From Marinibaculum pumilum (GTDB taxonomy: Bacteria; Pseudomonadota; Alphaproteobacteria; Ferrovibrionales; Ferrovibrionaceae): a DNA stretch of 64,000 nucleotides. The first letter of the stretch is position 1, and the number at the start of each line of letters is the position of its first letter. A model generated the notes under the pieces. The model did no database searches. It saw only the letters and a program-made list of their open reading frames with translations, and was not told the origin of the DNA. The stretch is taken from contig NZ_JBHRTR010000046.1 in assembly GCF_042646425.1 (NCBI RefSeq), positions 80,183 to 144,182 of the forward strand, read 5' to 3'. Below, piece by piece: positions 33,991-42,735 of the stretch. The position numbers were made by a program, and so were the translations under genes.

Positions 33991-34970
33991 GACCGTCCCG
34001 TCACCAGCACCACCTTGCCGGTGACCTTGCGCGCCTTCATGTCGTTCAGGGCGGTGGCCGCCTGCTCCAGCGGGTAGGTGGCGGAGATGTGCGGCTTCAG
34101 GGTGCCGTTGCGCACCATCTCCGCCATCTCGTCCAGGTTCTGGAAGTTCGTCGCCGGGTCGCGCTCGGTGAAGGAACCCCAGAACACGCCGACGATCTGG
34201 CAGCCCTTCAGCAGCACCAGGTTCAGCGGGATCTTCGGGATCTCGCCCGCGGCGAAGCCGATCACCAGGTAGCGGCCCTCCCAGGCGATGGAACGCAGCG
34301 CCGGCTCGGCATACTTGTCGCCCACGGGATCGTAGATCACGTCGAAGCCGGTCTTGCCGCCCAGTTCCTTGGCGCGGGCGCGCAGGTCCTCGGTCGTGTA
34401 GTTGATCACCTCGTCGGCGCCATGCGCCTTGCAGACCTCCAGCTTCTCGTCGGAGGAGGCGGCGGCCACGACCCGGGCGCCGAACGCCTTGCCGATCTCC
34501 ACCGCCGACAGGCCGACCCCGCCGGAGGCGCCCAGCACCAGCATCGACTCGCCCTTCTTCAGGTCCGCCCGCTGCTTCAGTGCGTGGTAGGAGGTGCCGT
34601 AGGTCAGGGTGAAGGCGGCGGCGGTGGGGAAGTCGAAGCCGTCCGGCATCTTCACCACCTTGCGCGCCGGCATCACCAGCTCCTCGGCATAGCCGCCCCA
34701 GCCGCACATGCCGATCACCCGGTCGCCGGCCTTGACGTTGGTCACGTCGGAGGCCACCTCCATGACCTCGCCGGAGATCTCGCCGCCGGGCGAGAACGGC
34801 AGGTCGGGCTTGAACTGGTACTTGTTCTCGATGATCAGCGTGTCGGGGAAGTTCACGCCGCAGGCATGGACCGCGATGCGCACCTGGCCGGCCTCCAGCG
34901 GCGGCGAGGGCACCTCCTCGATCACCAGGCTGTCAGGGGGTCCAAAGCTCTTGCACAGCACTGCCTTCAT
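33987..34970 (-). CDS. NADPH:quinone oxidoreductase family protein
   Basis: 327-residue zinc-independent medium-chain dehydrogenase. GROES-like half: CGVNFPDTLIIENKYQ, FSPGGEISGEV; Rossmann half: MLVLGASGGVGLSAVEIGKA and DPVGDKYAEPALR; no zinc-ligand cysteines at the catalytic positions. Start ATG at 34970 with GAGGAGGGAAC. Its stop codon lies inside the end of repeat copy B. Divergent from the unknown gene at 35042. Reduces quinones or enoyl substrates using NADPH; the true substrate is open. Confidence 0.9.
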   Translation of the reverse strand: MKAVLCKSFGPPDSLVIEEVPSPPLEAGQVRIAVHACGVNFPDTLIIENKYQFKPDLPFSPGGEISGEVMEVASDVTNVKAGDRVIGMCGWGGYAEELVMPARKVVKMPDGFDFPTAAAFTLTYGTSYHALKQRADLKKGESMLVLGASGGVGLSAVEIGKAFGARVVAAASSDEKLEVCKAHGADEVINYTTEDLRARAKELGGKTGFDVIYDPVGDKYAEPALRSIAWEGRYLVIGFAAGEIPKIPLNLVLLKGCQIVGVFWGSFTERDPATNFQNLDEMAEMVRNGTLKPHISATYPLEQAATALNDMKARKVTGKVVLVTGRS

Positions 34971-35041
34971 GGCGCGGTTCCCTCCTCGATTGCGCGAAAT
35001 ACCATTGGATCTCTGATGCGGCTTCTGCAATATCCCATTCC

Positions 35042-35497
35042 ATGACAGAACGCACCCTGCAGCCCGTCGTGATGCGGCCCCAGCAGCCGAAGCGGCTCAC
35101 CACCGTCAATGTGGAGATGGACGACAAGTGCTTCCTGTTCCCGCAGGGAAAGGCGCTGTCGCATATCGTCTTCAGCTGGCTGCAGGACCGGATCCGGATC
35201 GCCGCCGCCTTCCATTACAACCATGCCCGCTCCGACGGCCATGTCGCCGACCTGGAGGTGGAGGAGGCGGTGGAACTGACCCGCTATCTGGTCGACGCCT
35301 TCTACCAGTCGCGCACCCAGACCGTGCTGTCGGACCGGGTGAAGGCGACGGTGATCCACCACCCGAACGGCTTCCAGCTCGTCTTCGAGCAGGAGGGCGA
35401 GACGCGGGAGATCTATTGCGGCCAGGCCAGCCCGGTGCGCCTCGCCCGCGGCCTGTCGCAGCTGCTGGACGCGAACATCCCGACTGCTGCGAACTAG
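35042..35497 (+). CDS. conserved-looking protein of unknown function
   Basis: 151 residues, soluble, no signal or membrane segment. A helical core (ADLEVEEAVELTRYLVDAFY) is flanked by beta strands (KATVIHHPNGFQLVFEQEGE, REIYCGQ). I do not recognise the family. The composition and codon pattern are normal for the window, supporting a real gene. It shares a 71-bp divergent region with the quinone oxidoreductase and is followed by a hairpin-rich convergent spacer. Confidence 0.7.
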   Translation: MTERTLQPVVMRPQQPKRLTTVNVEMDDKCFLFPQGKALSHIVFSWLQDRIRIAAAFHYNHARSDGHVADLEVEEAVELTRYLVDAFYQSRTQTVLSDRVKATVIHHPNGFQLVFEQEGETREIYCGQASPVRLARGLSQLLDANIPTAAN

Positions 35498-35510
35498 GGC
35501 GCCGCGAACT

Positions 35511-35530
35511 GACCGGCCCTTGGGCCGGTC
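35511..35530. terminator. perfect hairpin GACCGGCCC-TT-GGGCCGGTC
   Basis: A 9-bp perfect GC stem with a 2-nt loop 14 bp after the stop of the 35042 gene. No T run follows, so it is terminator-like or an mRNA-end stabiliser rather than a classical intrinsic terminator. Confidence 0.6.
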
Positions 35531-35567
35531 ATGACGGTGAAGGGGGCAGTGCCACACCTCCCTCTTT

Positions 35568-35675
35568 CCGTCATCCTCGGGCCTGACCCGAGGATCGCGA
35601 CGCGCCGTCGACACTGCGCGGCCCGACCGCCGCACCGCCCTGCCATGATCCTCGGGTCAGGCCCGAGGATGACGG
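35568..35675. repeat. 29-bp perfect inverted repeat with internal hairpins
   Basis: Arms at 35568-35596 and 35647-35675 are exact reverse complements, and each arm itself folds (CCTCGGG CCTGA CCCGAGG). The 50-bp centre is GC-rich without a gene. Lies between convergent genes. The CGGGCCTGACCCG core resembles the CGGGCTTGACCCG core of the other repeats in this window, so it is probably a related dispersed palindrome. Confidence 0.75.
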
Positions 35676-35723
35676 AGACGAGCGGCGCGGCGGCAGGTCC
35701 GCATCAGGTTTCGCCGAGCCGGC

Positions 35724-36488
35724 TCAGCGCGGCGCCATGCGGATCGCGCCGTCCAGGCGGATCGTCTCGCCGTTCAGCATCGCGTTCTCCACGATGTGCC
35801 GCGCCAGGTCGGCATATTCCGACGGCTCGCCCAGGCGCGACGGGAACGGCACGGAGGCTGCCAGCGACTGCTTCGCCTCGTCCGACAGGGTGTCGAACAG
35901 CGGCGTCAGGAACAGGCCCGGCGCGATGGTGTTGACCCGGATGCCGCTTGCCGCCAGGTCGCGGGCGATCGGCAGGGTCATGCCGACCACGCCGCCCTTG
36001 GAGGCGGAATAGGCGGCCTGGCCGATCTGGCCGTCATAGGCCGCGACCGAGGCGGTGTTGACGATCACGCCGCGCTCGCCGCCGTCCAGCGGCTCCGCCG
36101 CCGACATGCCCGCCGCCGCCTTGGAGATGCAGCGGAAGGTGCCGATCAGGTTGATCTGGATGATCCGCTCGTACATGTCCATCGGGTGCGGCTGGCCGCG
36201 GGAGACGGTCTTCACCGCCACGCCGGTGCCGGCGCAGTTGACCAGGATCCGCTCCTGCCCGTGCGCGGCCCGCGCCTTCTCGAAGGCGGCGACGACGCTG
36301 TCCTCGTCGGTGACGTTGCAGTTGCAGAAGATGCCGCCGATCTCCTTGGCGACCGCCTCCCCCTTCTCTGCGTTCATGTCGAAGATCGCGACCTTCACGC
36401 CGGCCGAGGCCAGCTCCTTCGCGGTGGCCGCACCCAGGCCCGACGCGCCACCGGTGACGATGGCGGCGATGCTGCCGTCCAGCTTCAT
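35724..36488 (-). CDS. SDR family oxidoreductase (3-hydroxyacyl-CoA dehydrogenase type II-like)
   Basis: 254 residues, classical short-chain dehydrogenase. TGGASGLG (NAD site), NCAG, catalytic Ser in NTASVAAYDG, and YSASK with the active Tyr and Lys; ARDLAASGIRVNTIAPGLF and the VPFPSRLGEPSEYA end are typical of the HSD17B10-like group, which oxidises 3-hydroxyacyl-CoA with NAD. Start ATG with GGAGAAGGGC. Placed between acyl-CoA gene sets, which fits beta-oxidation. Confidence 0.9.
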   Translation of the reverse strand: MKLDGSIAAIVTGGASGLGAATAKELASAGVKVAIFDMNAEKGEAVAKEIGGIFCNCNVTDEDSVVAAFEKARAAHGQERILVNCAGTGVAVKTVSRGQPHPMDMYERIIQINLIGTFRCISKAAAGMSAAEPLDGGERGVIVNTASVAAYDGQIGQAAYSASKGGVVGMTLPIARDLAASGIRVNTIAPGLFLTPLFDTLSDEAKQSLAASVPFPSRLGEPSEYADLARHIVENAMLNGETIRLDGAIRMAPR

Positions 36489-36681
36489 GCCCTTCTCCTC
36501 CAATTCGTGTGTGGATCTCCGGGCAAGACCTGCGGCCGGCAATGGCTGCCCTTCCCGGGATCGCGCCTTTTAGCAGACCTGCCGCGGCAACGGGAACGGG
36601 GTCGAAGAGCGGTGCGTTCTGCTGTATTGCGCAGGGTGAAGCCGGCCGGGGCGGCCGGGGGCGGCAGGGATGGAGGAAGCG

Positions 36682-38286
36682 ATGCGGTGGTGCGCGACCT
36701 GGGCGGCGGCGCTGCTGCTTGCGGCCTTGCCGGCCGCGGCCGAGACGGCGCCTGAAACGGCAACCGGCATCGTCTTCGCCGATGCCGATGGCGACGGCGT
36801 GCAGGGCACCGGGGATGCCGGCCTGGAAGGGGTGCTGGTCTCCAACGGCCGGGATGTGGTGACGACCGGCGCCGACGGCCGCTACAGCCTGCCCGTGGCC
36901 GCGCCGGGCGTGGTGTTCGTGATCAAGCCGGCCGCCTTCGACCTGCCGATGGGGGCCGACGGCCTGCCGTCCTTCCACCGCCTGCACGTGCCGGACGGCA
37001 CGCCGGAGGCGCTGGACCTGACCTATGCCGGCCAGCCGGCGACCGGGCCGCTGCCGGAGCGCATCGACTTCCCGCTGCTGCCGCGACCGGACGGCGCGCC
37101 GGAAACCGCCACCGGCATCGTCGCCGCCGACCCGCAGCCGCGCGACCATCGCGAGCTGGACTTCGTCCGCGACAGTTTCCTGCGCAGCGTCACCGGCCTG
37201 CCGGCGGACTTCGCCCTGGTCGCCGGCGACATCATGTACGACGACCTGTCGCTGCTGCCGCGCTACCTGTCGCTGCTGGGCGCAACCGGGCAGACCTGGT
37301 TCCACGTTCCCGGCAATCACGAACTGAACTTCGAAAGCCCCGACGATTCCCACTCGCTGGAGACCTACCGCGCCTTCTTCGGGCCGCCGGACCATGCCTT
37401 CTTCGCCGGCCCGGCGCTGGTGATCGCGCTCGACAATGTCGCCTATGAGGGCGGCGACCCGGCTCGGCCGAAGGGCGCCGGCCGCTATCACGGTGCCGTC
37501 GGGCCGGAGCAGCTGGCCTTCGTGACCAACCTGCTGGCCCATGTGCCGCCGGAGATGCCGGTCGTCGTCGCCACCCATATCCCGCTGAAGGCCGACCGGG
37601 AGGCGCCGCACCGCTCCACCGCCAACCGGGCGGAGCTGGTCGCCCTGCTCTGCGGGCGACCGCATGTCCTGACCCTGTCGGGGCATCTGCACATGGCGGA
37701 GCGCCACCTGCTGGGCGCGGAGGATGGCTGCGCCGAGGCGCCGGTCCCGCACTGGGTGCTGGGCACGGTGTCGGGCAACTGGTGGTCGGGGCCGGAGGAT
37801 GCCGCAGGCATGCCGGTGGCGCTGCAGATGGACGGCACGCCGCGCGGCTTCTACCTGCTGGCGCTGGGGCCGGACGGCTTTGCGCTGACCTTCGCGCCGC
37901 TGGGGGCGATCCCCGGCGCGCCGACGGACGCATTCGGTGCGGTGCGGCTGTTCCTGGCGGAAGAAGGCGGCAATGCCGTGCTCTATGCCAATGTCGCCAC
38001 CGGCGGGCCGCAGACGGAACTGCGCTACCGCATCGGCGACGGGCCGGAAGTGGCGATGGAGCGGGTGCGCTACCGAGACCCCCTGACGGTCGAGATCTTC
38101 TCCCGCCTGGACCTGCCGGACTGGAACCGGCCGCAGCCCAACACCCATCTGTGGCGGGCGGTGCTGCCCGGGGAGGGCTATGGCGAGCTGCCGTTCGGCG
38201 CGCATGCGGTCACCGTGACGGCGGCCGATCCGGACCGCCTGCTGGGCGAGGGCCGGCTGCTGCTGGAGAGCCGCAGCGGCCCCTAG
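36682..38286 (+). CDS. exported calcineurin-like metallophosphoesterase
   Basis: 534 residues: Sec signal (MRWCATWAAALLLAALPAAA), an N-terminal SdrD-B-like beta domain (about 25-115, GIVFADADGDGVQGTGDAGLEGV), then a metallophosphoesterase core with AGDIMYDD, PGNHELN, VATHIPL and SGHLHMAE supplying the di-metal ligands, and a C-terminal beta domain. Periplasmic or secreted phosphoesterase, probably acting on nucleotides, phospholipid headgroups or cell-wall phosphates. GGAGGAAGCG sits just before the ATG at 36682, preferred over the in-frame ATG at 36670. Divergent from the SDR gene. Confidence 0.88.
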   Translation: MRWCATWAAALLLAALPAAAETAPETATGIVFADADGDGVQGTGDAGLEGVLVSNGRDVVTTGADGRYSLPVAAPGVVFVIKPAAFDLPMGADGLPSFHRLHVPDGTPEALDLTYAGQPATGPLPERIDFPLLPRPDGAPETATGIVAADPQPRDHRELDFVRDSFLRSVTGLPADFALVAGDIMYDDLSLLPRYLSLLGATGQTWFHVPGNHELNFESPDDSHSLETYRAFFGPPDHAFFAGPALVIALDNVAYEGGDPARPKGAGRYHGAVGPEQLAFVTNLLAHVPPEMPVVVATHIPLKADREAPHRSTANRAELVALLCGRPHVLTLSGHLHMAERHLLGAEDGCAEAPVPHWVLGTVSGNWWSGPEDAAGMPVALQMDGTPRGFYLLALGPDGFALTFAPLGAIPGAPTDAFGAVRLFLAEEGGNAVLYANVATGGPQTELRYRIGDGPEVAMERVRYRDPLTVEIFSRLDLPDWNRPQPNTHLWRAVLPGEGYGELPFGAHAVTVTAADPDRLLGEGRLLLESRSGP

Positions 38287-38383
38287 CGAAGGCGGCGATT
38301 TCCGCGTAACCAGGGGTCCGGACCGGCCCGCAGGCCCGGCAGGACGGCCGGTGCGATACGGGCAGCGTGTTGGGGGAGGAAAG

Positions 38384-39166
38384 ATGTCGGACAGCGTGCT
38401 CTACGCGGTCGATGGCGGGGTCGCCACGATCACCCTGAACCGGCCGGACAAGCTGAACAGCTTCAACGAGGAGATGCATGTCGCCCTCGCCGCGGCATTG
38501 GAGCGTGCGGAGAGCGACGATGCCGTCCGTGCGGTGCTGCTGACCGGCGCCGGCCGCGCCTTCTGTGCCGGCCAGGATCTGGCCGACAGCGCTGCGGCCG
38601 GGGCGGAGATGGATCTGGGCGCCACCATCGACCGGCACTACAACCCGCTGGTGCGGCGCATCCGCGGCCTGGGCAAGCCGGTGGTCTGCGCGGTGAACGG
38701 CGTCGCCGCCGGCGCCGGCGCGAATGTGGCCCTGGCCTGCGACATCGTGATCGCCGCGGCCTCCGCGCAGTTCATCCAGGCGTTCTGCCGGATCGGCCTG
38801 GTGCCCGACAGCGGCGGCACGTATTTCCTGCCGCATCTGGTGGGCGAGGCGCGGGCCAAGGGGCTGGCGCTGCTGGGCGAGCCGCTCAGCGCGAGCCAGG
38901 CGCTGGACTGGGGCCTGATCTGGGCGGTCGCCGCCGACGACGCGCTGGCGGGCGACGCCGCCGCCCTGGCCGGCCGCCTGGCGAAGGCGCCGACCCGCGG
39001 CCTGGGTCTGATCAAGCAGGCGCTGCACGCCGCGCCGTCGCAGAGCCTGGACGCGCAGCTGGACATGGAGCGCGACCTGCAGCGCGAGGCCGGCCGGACG
39101 GAGGATTTCCGGGAAGGCGTGACGGCCTTCCTGCAGAAGCGCAAGCCCGACTTCAAGGGCCGCTGA
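38384..39166 (+). CDS. paaG: 2-(1,2-epoxy-1,2-dihydrophenyl)acetyl-CoA isomerase (PaaG-type enoyl-CoA hydratase/isomerase)
   Basis: 260-residue crotonase-fold enzyme. ITLNRPDKLNSFNEEM, GRAFCAGQDL (oxyanion hole), NGVAAGAGANVALACDIVIA, and IGLVPDSGGTYFLPHLVG with the catalytic Asp of the PaaG group. It isomerises the ring epoxide of phenylacetyl-CoA to the oxepin. GGGGGAGGAAAG is a strong ribosome site. Followed 2 bp later by paaI and then paaK, which supports the specific assignment over a generic enoyl-CoA hydratase. Confidence 0.9.
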   Translation: MSDSVLYAVDGGVATITLNRPDKLNSFNEEMHVALAAALERAESDDAVRAVLLTGAGRAFCAGQDLADSAAAGAEMDLGATIDRHYNPLVRRIRGLGKPVVCAVNGVAAGAGANVALACDIVIAAASAQFIQAFCRIGLVPDSGGTYFLPHLVGEARAKGLALLGEPLSASQALDWGLIWAVAADDALAGDAAALAGRLAKAPTRGLGLIKQALHAAPSQSLDAQLDMERDLQREAGRTEDFREGVTAFLQKRKPDFKGR

Positions 39167-39168
39167 CC

Positions 39169-39636
39169 GTGACGGATGTCGATCCGGAGGCACTGGACCC
39201 CGATGAGCTGGCGCGGGCCTGCGCCGCGAAGATGGCGGAGACCGATTCCTCGCAAGGGGGAATGGGGATCGAACTGGTGGAGGTCGGCGCCGGACGCTCG
39301 GTGCTGCGGATGAAGGTCGCGCCCTGGATGGTGAACGGCTACCTGCTCTGCCATGGCGGGCTGATCTTCACCCTGGCGGATTCCGCCTTCGCCTATGCCT
39401 GCAACACCTACAACCGTCAGACCGTGGCGCAGATGTGCAACATCACCTTCGTCGCACCGGCGAAGCAGGGCGACGTGCTGACCGCCCGCGCGCAGGAGAA
39501 GGCGCGCTTCGGCCGCTCCGGCGTCTACGACGTGACGGTCACCGACCAGGACGGGCGCACGATCGCGGAGTTCCGCGGCAATTCCCGCAACCTGCCCGGC
39601 CCGATCCTGGACGCGCCGGCGGCGGCCGGGACCTGA
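39169..39636 (+). CDS. paaI: hydroxyphenylacetyl-CoA thioesterase PaaI
   Basis: 155-residue hotdog-fold thioesterase. MVNGYLLCHGGLIFTLADSAFAYACN contains the HGG active-site turn and the catalytic Asp; NITFVAPAKQGDVLTARA and YDVTVTDQDGRTIAEFRG complete the fold. It hydrolyses dead-end hydroxyphenylacetyl-CoA to recover CoA. GTG start 2 bp after paaG, no separate ribosome site needed (coupled). Second gene of paaG-paaI-paaK. Confidence 0.92.
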   Translation: MTDVDPEALDPDELARACAAKMAETDSSQGGMGIELVEVGAGRSVLRMKVAPWMVNGYLLCHGGLIFTLADSAFAYACNTYNRQTVAQMCNITFVAPAKQGDVLTARAQEKARFGRSGVYDVTVTDQDGRTIAEFRGNSRNLPGPILDAPAAAGT

Positions 39637-39653
39637 AGGGAGGGAGGAACGCA

Positions 39654-40964
39654 ATGCTGGACCTGACACCCGACCGCGGCTCCCTGGACCCGATCGAGAT
39701 CGCCAGCCGCGACGAGATCCAGGCGCTGCAGCTTTCCCGCCTGAAATGGTCGCTGGCCCATGCCTACGAGAATGTCGGCCATTACCGCCGCGCCTTCGAT
39801 GAAGCCGGCGTGCATCCCGGCGACCTGAAGACCCTGGCCGACCTGGCGCGCTTTCCCTTCACCGCCAAGGACGACCTGCGCCAGAACTATCCCTTCGGCA
39901 TGTTCGCGGTGCCGCGGGAGCAGGTCAGCCGCGTCCACGCCTCCTCCGGCACCACCGGCAAGCCGACCGTGGTCGGCTACACGGCGGAGGATATCGGCGT
40001 CTGGTCGGACCTGATGGCCCGCTCGATCCGCGCCTCCGGCGGCCGGCCCGGCCATATCGTCCATGTCGCCTACGGCTATGGCCTGTTCACCGGCGGCCTG
40101 GGCGCCCATTACGGGGCGGAGCGGCTTGGCTGCACCGTGGTGCCGGTCTCCGGCGGCATGACCGAGCGGCAGGTGCAGCTGATCCAGGACTTCCGGCCCG
40201 ACATCATCATGGTGACGCCGAGCTATATGCTGGCGATCCTGGACGCCTTCCGCGCGCAGGGCGCGGATCCGGCGCAGACCTCGCTGAAGGTCGGCATCTT
40301 CGGCGCCGAGCCCTGGACCGAGAGCGTGCGCCAGGAGGTGCAGGCCGCCTTCGACATGCATGCCGTCGACATCTACGGCCTGTCGGAGGTGATGGGCCCC
40401 GGGGTCGCCAACGAATGCGTGGAGACCAAGGACGGGCTGCACATCTGGGAGGACCATTTCTACCCGGAGATCGTCGACCCGGCGACGGGAGAGGTGCTGC
40501 CCGACGGCGAGATGGGCGAGCTGGTCTTCACCTCGCTGACCAAGCAGGCGATGCCGGTGGTCCGCTACCGCACCCGCGACCTGACCCGGCTGCTGCCGGG
40601 CACGGCGCGGTCGCTGCGGCGGATGGAGAAGATCACCGGCCGCAGCGACGACATGATCATCCTGCGCGGGGTGAACGTGTTCCCGACCCAGATCGAGGAG
40701 CTGGTGCTGGCGATCGACGGCCTCAGCCCGCACTACCTGATCGAGCTGACCCGCGAGGGCCGGATGGATTCCATGAAGGTGGTGGTGGAGGCCCGCGCCG
40801 GCGCCGCCGGCTCCGACGCCCGCCGTGCCGCCGCCGAGCGCCTGTCGGCGCAGGTCAAGGACCGGATCGGCATCAGCGTCGCCGTCGCGGTGGAAGAGCC
40901 GGGTACGGTGGAACGCTCGATGGGCAAGGCGAAGCGGGTGGTGGACCTGCGTCCCAGGGGGTGA
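39654..40964 (+). CDS. paaK: phenylacetate-CoA ligase PaaK
   Basis: 436-residue ANL enzyme that makes phenylacetyl-CoA, the entry step of the aerobic hybrid phenylacetate pathway. HASSGTTGKPTVVGYT is the P-loop; DIYGLSEVMGPGVANEC is the family signature; VRYRTRDLTRL and ITGRSDDMIILRGVNVFP the hinge; the C-terminal SMGKAKRVVDLRPR carries the catalytic Lys. Start ATG with GGGAGGGAGGAAC. Last gene of the paaGIK transcript, followed by a hairpin-rich spacer. Confidence 0.95.
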   Translation: MLDLTPDRGSLDPIEIASRDEIQALQLSRLKWSLAHAYENVGHYRRAFDEAGVHPGDLKTLADLARFPFTAKDDLRQNYPFGMFAVPREQVSRVHASSGTTGKPTVVGYTAEDIGVWSDLMARSIRASGGRPGHIVHVAYGYGLFTGGLGAHYGAERLGCTVVPVSGGMTERQVQLIQDFRPDIIMVTPSYMLAILDAFRAQGADPAQTSLKVGIFGAEPWTESVRQEVQAAFDMHAVDIYGLSEVMGPGVANECVETKDGLHIWEDHFYPEIVDPATGEVLPDGEMGELVFTSLTKQAMPVVRYRTRDLTRLLPGTARSLRRMEKITGRSDDMIILRGVNVFPTQIEELVLAIDGLSPHYLIELTREGRMDSMKVVVEARAGAAGSDARRAAAERLSAQVKDRIGISVAVAVEEPGTVERSMGKAKRVVDLRPRG

Positions 40965-41404
40965 CGGGCGGGGGGCAGAGCGCCTCCGGTTCGGCTGGAA
41001 ACACGGCGGTCTCGGGCTCGACCCGTCCACGGGCTTCGCCCGTGAAACCCATTCCGGGTGGCCGGTTGAGCGGAGCCGGCAGAAGCAACAAGTCAGGGTG
41101 TGGCTGGGCTTGCGGGGCAGGTACAGAAGTTGGGCACGAGAGTCGTTGCCCGTCCCAACTCGTCACCACCGGGCTTGTCCCGGTGGTCTATGGCGCCGGC
41201 AGGCTCAATCAGGGCAGGCGTCTATTGAGAGGCGGCACCATGGACTCGCGGGACAAGCCCGCGAGTGACGCCGGTGGGTTACGCGGGCAATCCCTGCCGC
41301 GCCATCGCCGCGCTCGACCGGACAGTACTGGCCTATGGCCGGGATGACCAATCGGACGGCAAGACCGCTTCCACCTGTACAGGCAGTGCTCTGGGACCGC
41401 CCGT
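40965..41404. repeat. 440-bp non-coding spacer packed with palindromes
   Basis: Between convergent paaK and the VOC gene. Hairpins: CACGGGCTTCGCCCGTG near 41028, a 23-bp palindrome at 41165-41187 (arms ACCACCGGG / CCCGGTGGT) and another at 41244-41266 (arms ACTCGCGGG / CCCGCGAGT). The arms share the GGGCTTG(T/A)CCC-type core of the other repeats here. No protein-like frame. Probably a pile-up of dispersed intergenic palindromes. Confidence 0.65.
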
Positions 41405-41851
41405 TCAGCCCGGCGCCGGGCCGTCGGCGATGCCGAGGCAGAGGATGTGCCCGTCCGGGTCCCGCAGGTAGAGCTCCCGCATCCCGTACCATTGCGTGAC
41501 CGGGCCGGTGACCACCGCCTCCGGCGGCACGCGCTGCAGCACCGCGTCGGGATCGAAGCCCTGGAAATAGATCGCCGCGTCGGGGCTGCCCGGCGCCGCC
41601 GCATTGTCGGCCACCAGCGCGAAGACCGACAGCTCCGCCGCCAGGCTCTCCGCCGTCTGCAGCATCAGCCGGGCGCCGTTCCAGTCCAGGGTCGCGAAGA
41701 CGGCGTCGCTGCCGTCGGTTTCCGCCAGCATGCTGCGGTCCGCCGCCACGGCGAAGGAAAGGGTCAGTCCCAGAAAATCCTGGTAGAAGGCCAGGGCACG
41801 GGCCATGTCGGCGACCCGCAGGTTCGGCACGATCATCGCGGCCTCCGGCAT
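41405..41851 (-). CDS. VOC/glyoxalase-fold family protein
   Basis: 148 residues: two beta-alpha-beta-beta-beta modules. IVPNLRVADMARALAFYQDFLGL begins the first; REL YLRDPDGHILCLG ends the second with the usual RDPDGH metal-side motif. Could be a dioxygenase-like, epimerase or resistance protein; nothing fixes the reaction. It starts 3 bp after the 2-keto-4-pentenoate hydratase gene, so it probably acts in the same aromatic-ring breakdown step or protects it. Confidence 0.85.
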   Translation of the reverse strand: MPEAAMIVPNLRVADMARALAFYQDFLGLTLSFAVAADRSMLAETDGSDAVFATLDWNGARLMLQTAESLAAELSVFALVADNAAAPGSPDAAIYFQGFDPDAVLQRVPPEAVVTGPVTQWYGMRELYLRDPDGHILCLGIADGPAPG

Positions 41852-41854
41852 CGC

Positions 41855-42664
41855 TCAGTCCTCGACCTGAAGTTCGACGCCGCCCATCGAGCGGCCGTCA
41901 TGGGCGGTCAGCTGGAAGGTGTAGTGCCGGCCGGCTTCCGCGAACTGGGTGCGGACCATGGAGCCGGTCATCACCAGGCTGCCGGCGGGCAGGGTCTCGC
42001 CGCGGCTGCCCAGATGGGCGGCCAGCCAGGACAGGGCCGCCAGCGGATGGCCCAGCACGTCGGCGCCGGCGCCCTGGTCGATCATCGTGCCGTCGATCGC
42101 CAGCCGGCCGGTGCAGGCGGCGAGGTCGGGCCAGGCCGCCAGCTCCTCGCCCAGCACGATGCCGGCGTTCCAGCCGTTGTCGGCGATGATGGAGAAGGCG
42201 TCGAGCCCGTCGTACGAGGCCGCGCGGTCGTCGATCAGCTCGAAGGCCGGGGCCACCGACGCCACGAGCTCCTCCGCCGCCGCATGCGCCAGGGGACCGG
42301 CTTGCGGCGGCAGGTCGCGGGCGGTGCGCAGGCAGATCTCGCATTCCAGCCCTAGGCGGCCATAGGCGCCGCGGGAGAGCCGCGCCGGGCTGTGCGCCAC
42401 GCCGCCGTCCAGGATCACGCCGGCCAGCGGATGGTCGAGGTTGCAGAACGCCTGCATGCTGGCCGAGGTCAGGCCGATCTTCCAGCCCGCCGGCGCACCG
42501 CGGCCGGCGGCGCGGAAGGCGGCCACCACCCGGTCCTGCACCGCATAGGCGAGGTCCAGGTTGGCGCCCGCCTCTGGCGCGTAGCCGGGAAAGGGCCGCG
42601 CTGCCGCGTGGTCGGCCACGATCCGTGCCGCCAGGGCCACGGCGTCCGCCTGCTGCTCGGTCAT
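41855..42664 (-). CDS. 2-keto-4-pentenoate hydratase family protein
   Basis: 269 residues, FAH-like fold. GWKIGLTSASMQ, GVILDGGVAHS, LECEICLRTARDLP and LPAGSLVMTGSMV carry the metal and substrate positions of the family. Such enzymes hydrate 2-hydroxypentadienoate in meta-cleavage pathways or decarboxylate oxalocrotonate. Start ATG at 42664 with AAGGAGGATGC. In tandem with the VOC gene, downstream of tetR. No extradiol dioxygenase in the window, so the pathway is incomplete here. Confidence 0.87.
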   Translation of the reverse strand: MTEQQADAVALAARIVADHAAARPFPGYAPEAGANLDLAYAVQDRVVAAFRAAGRGAPAGWKIGLTSASMQAFCNLDHPLAGVILDGGVAHSPARLSRGAYGRLGLECEICLRTARDLPPQAGPLAHAAAEELVASVAPAFELIDDRAASYDGLDAFSIIADNGWNAGIVLGEELAAWPDLAACTGRLAIDGTMIDQGAGADVLGHPLAALSWLAAHLGSRGETLPAGSLVMTGSMVRTQFAEAGRHYTFQLTAHDGRSMGGVELQVED

Positions 42665-42735
42665 GCATCCTCCTTGAGTCGGCTGCCGCACTCTAGCTCT
42701 GTCGCCCGCCGCGATGCCATCGGCCCTGGCGCCTG

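Noticed and set aside
36034..38205. A 723-codon open frame on the minus strand
   Set aside because: Antisense to the metallophosphoesterase, and its end only runs into the SDR gene in another frame.
40965..41404. CRISPR-like array of palindromes
   Set aside because: The palindromes differ in sequence and spacing; no regular repeat-spacer pattern and no cas genes.
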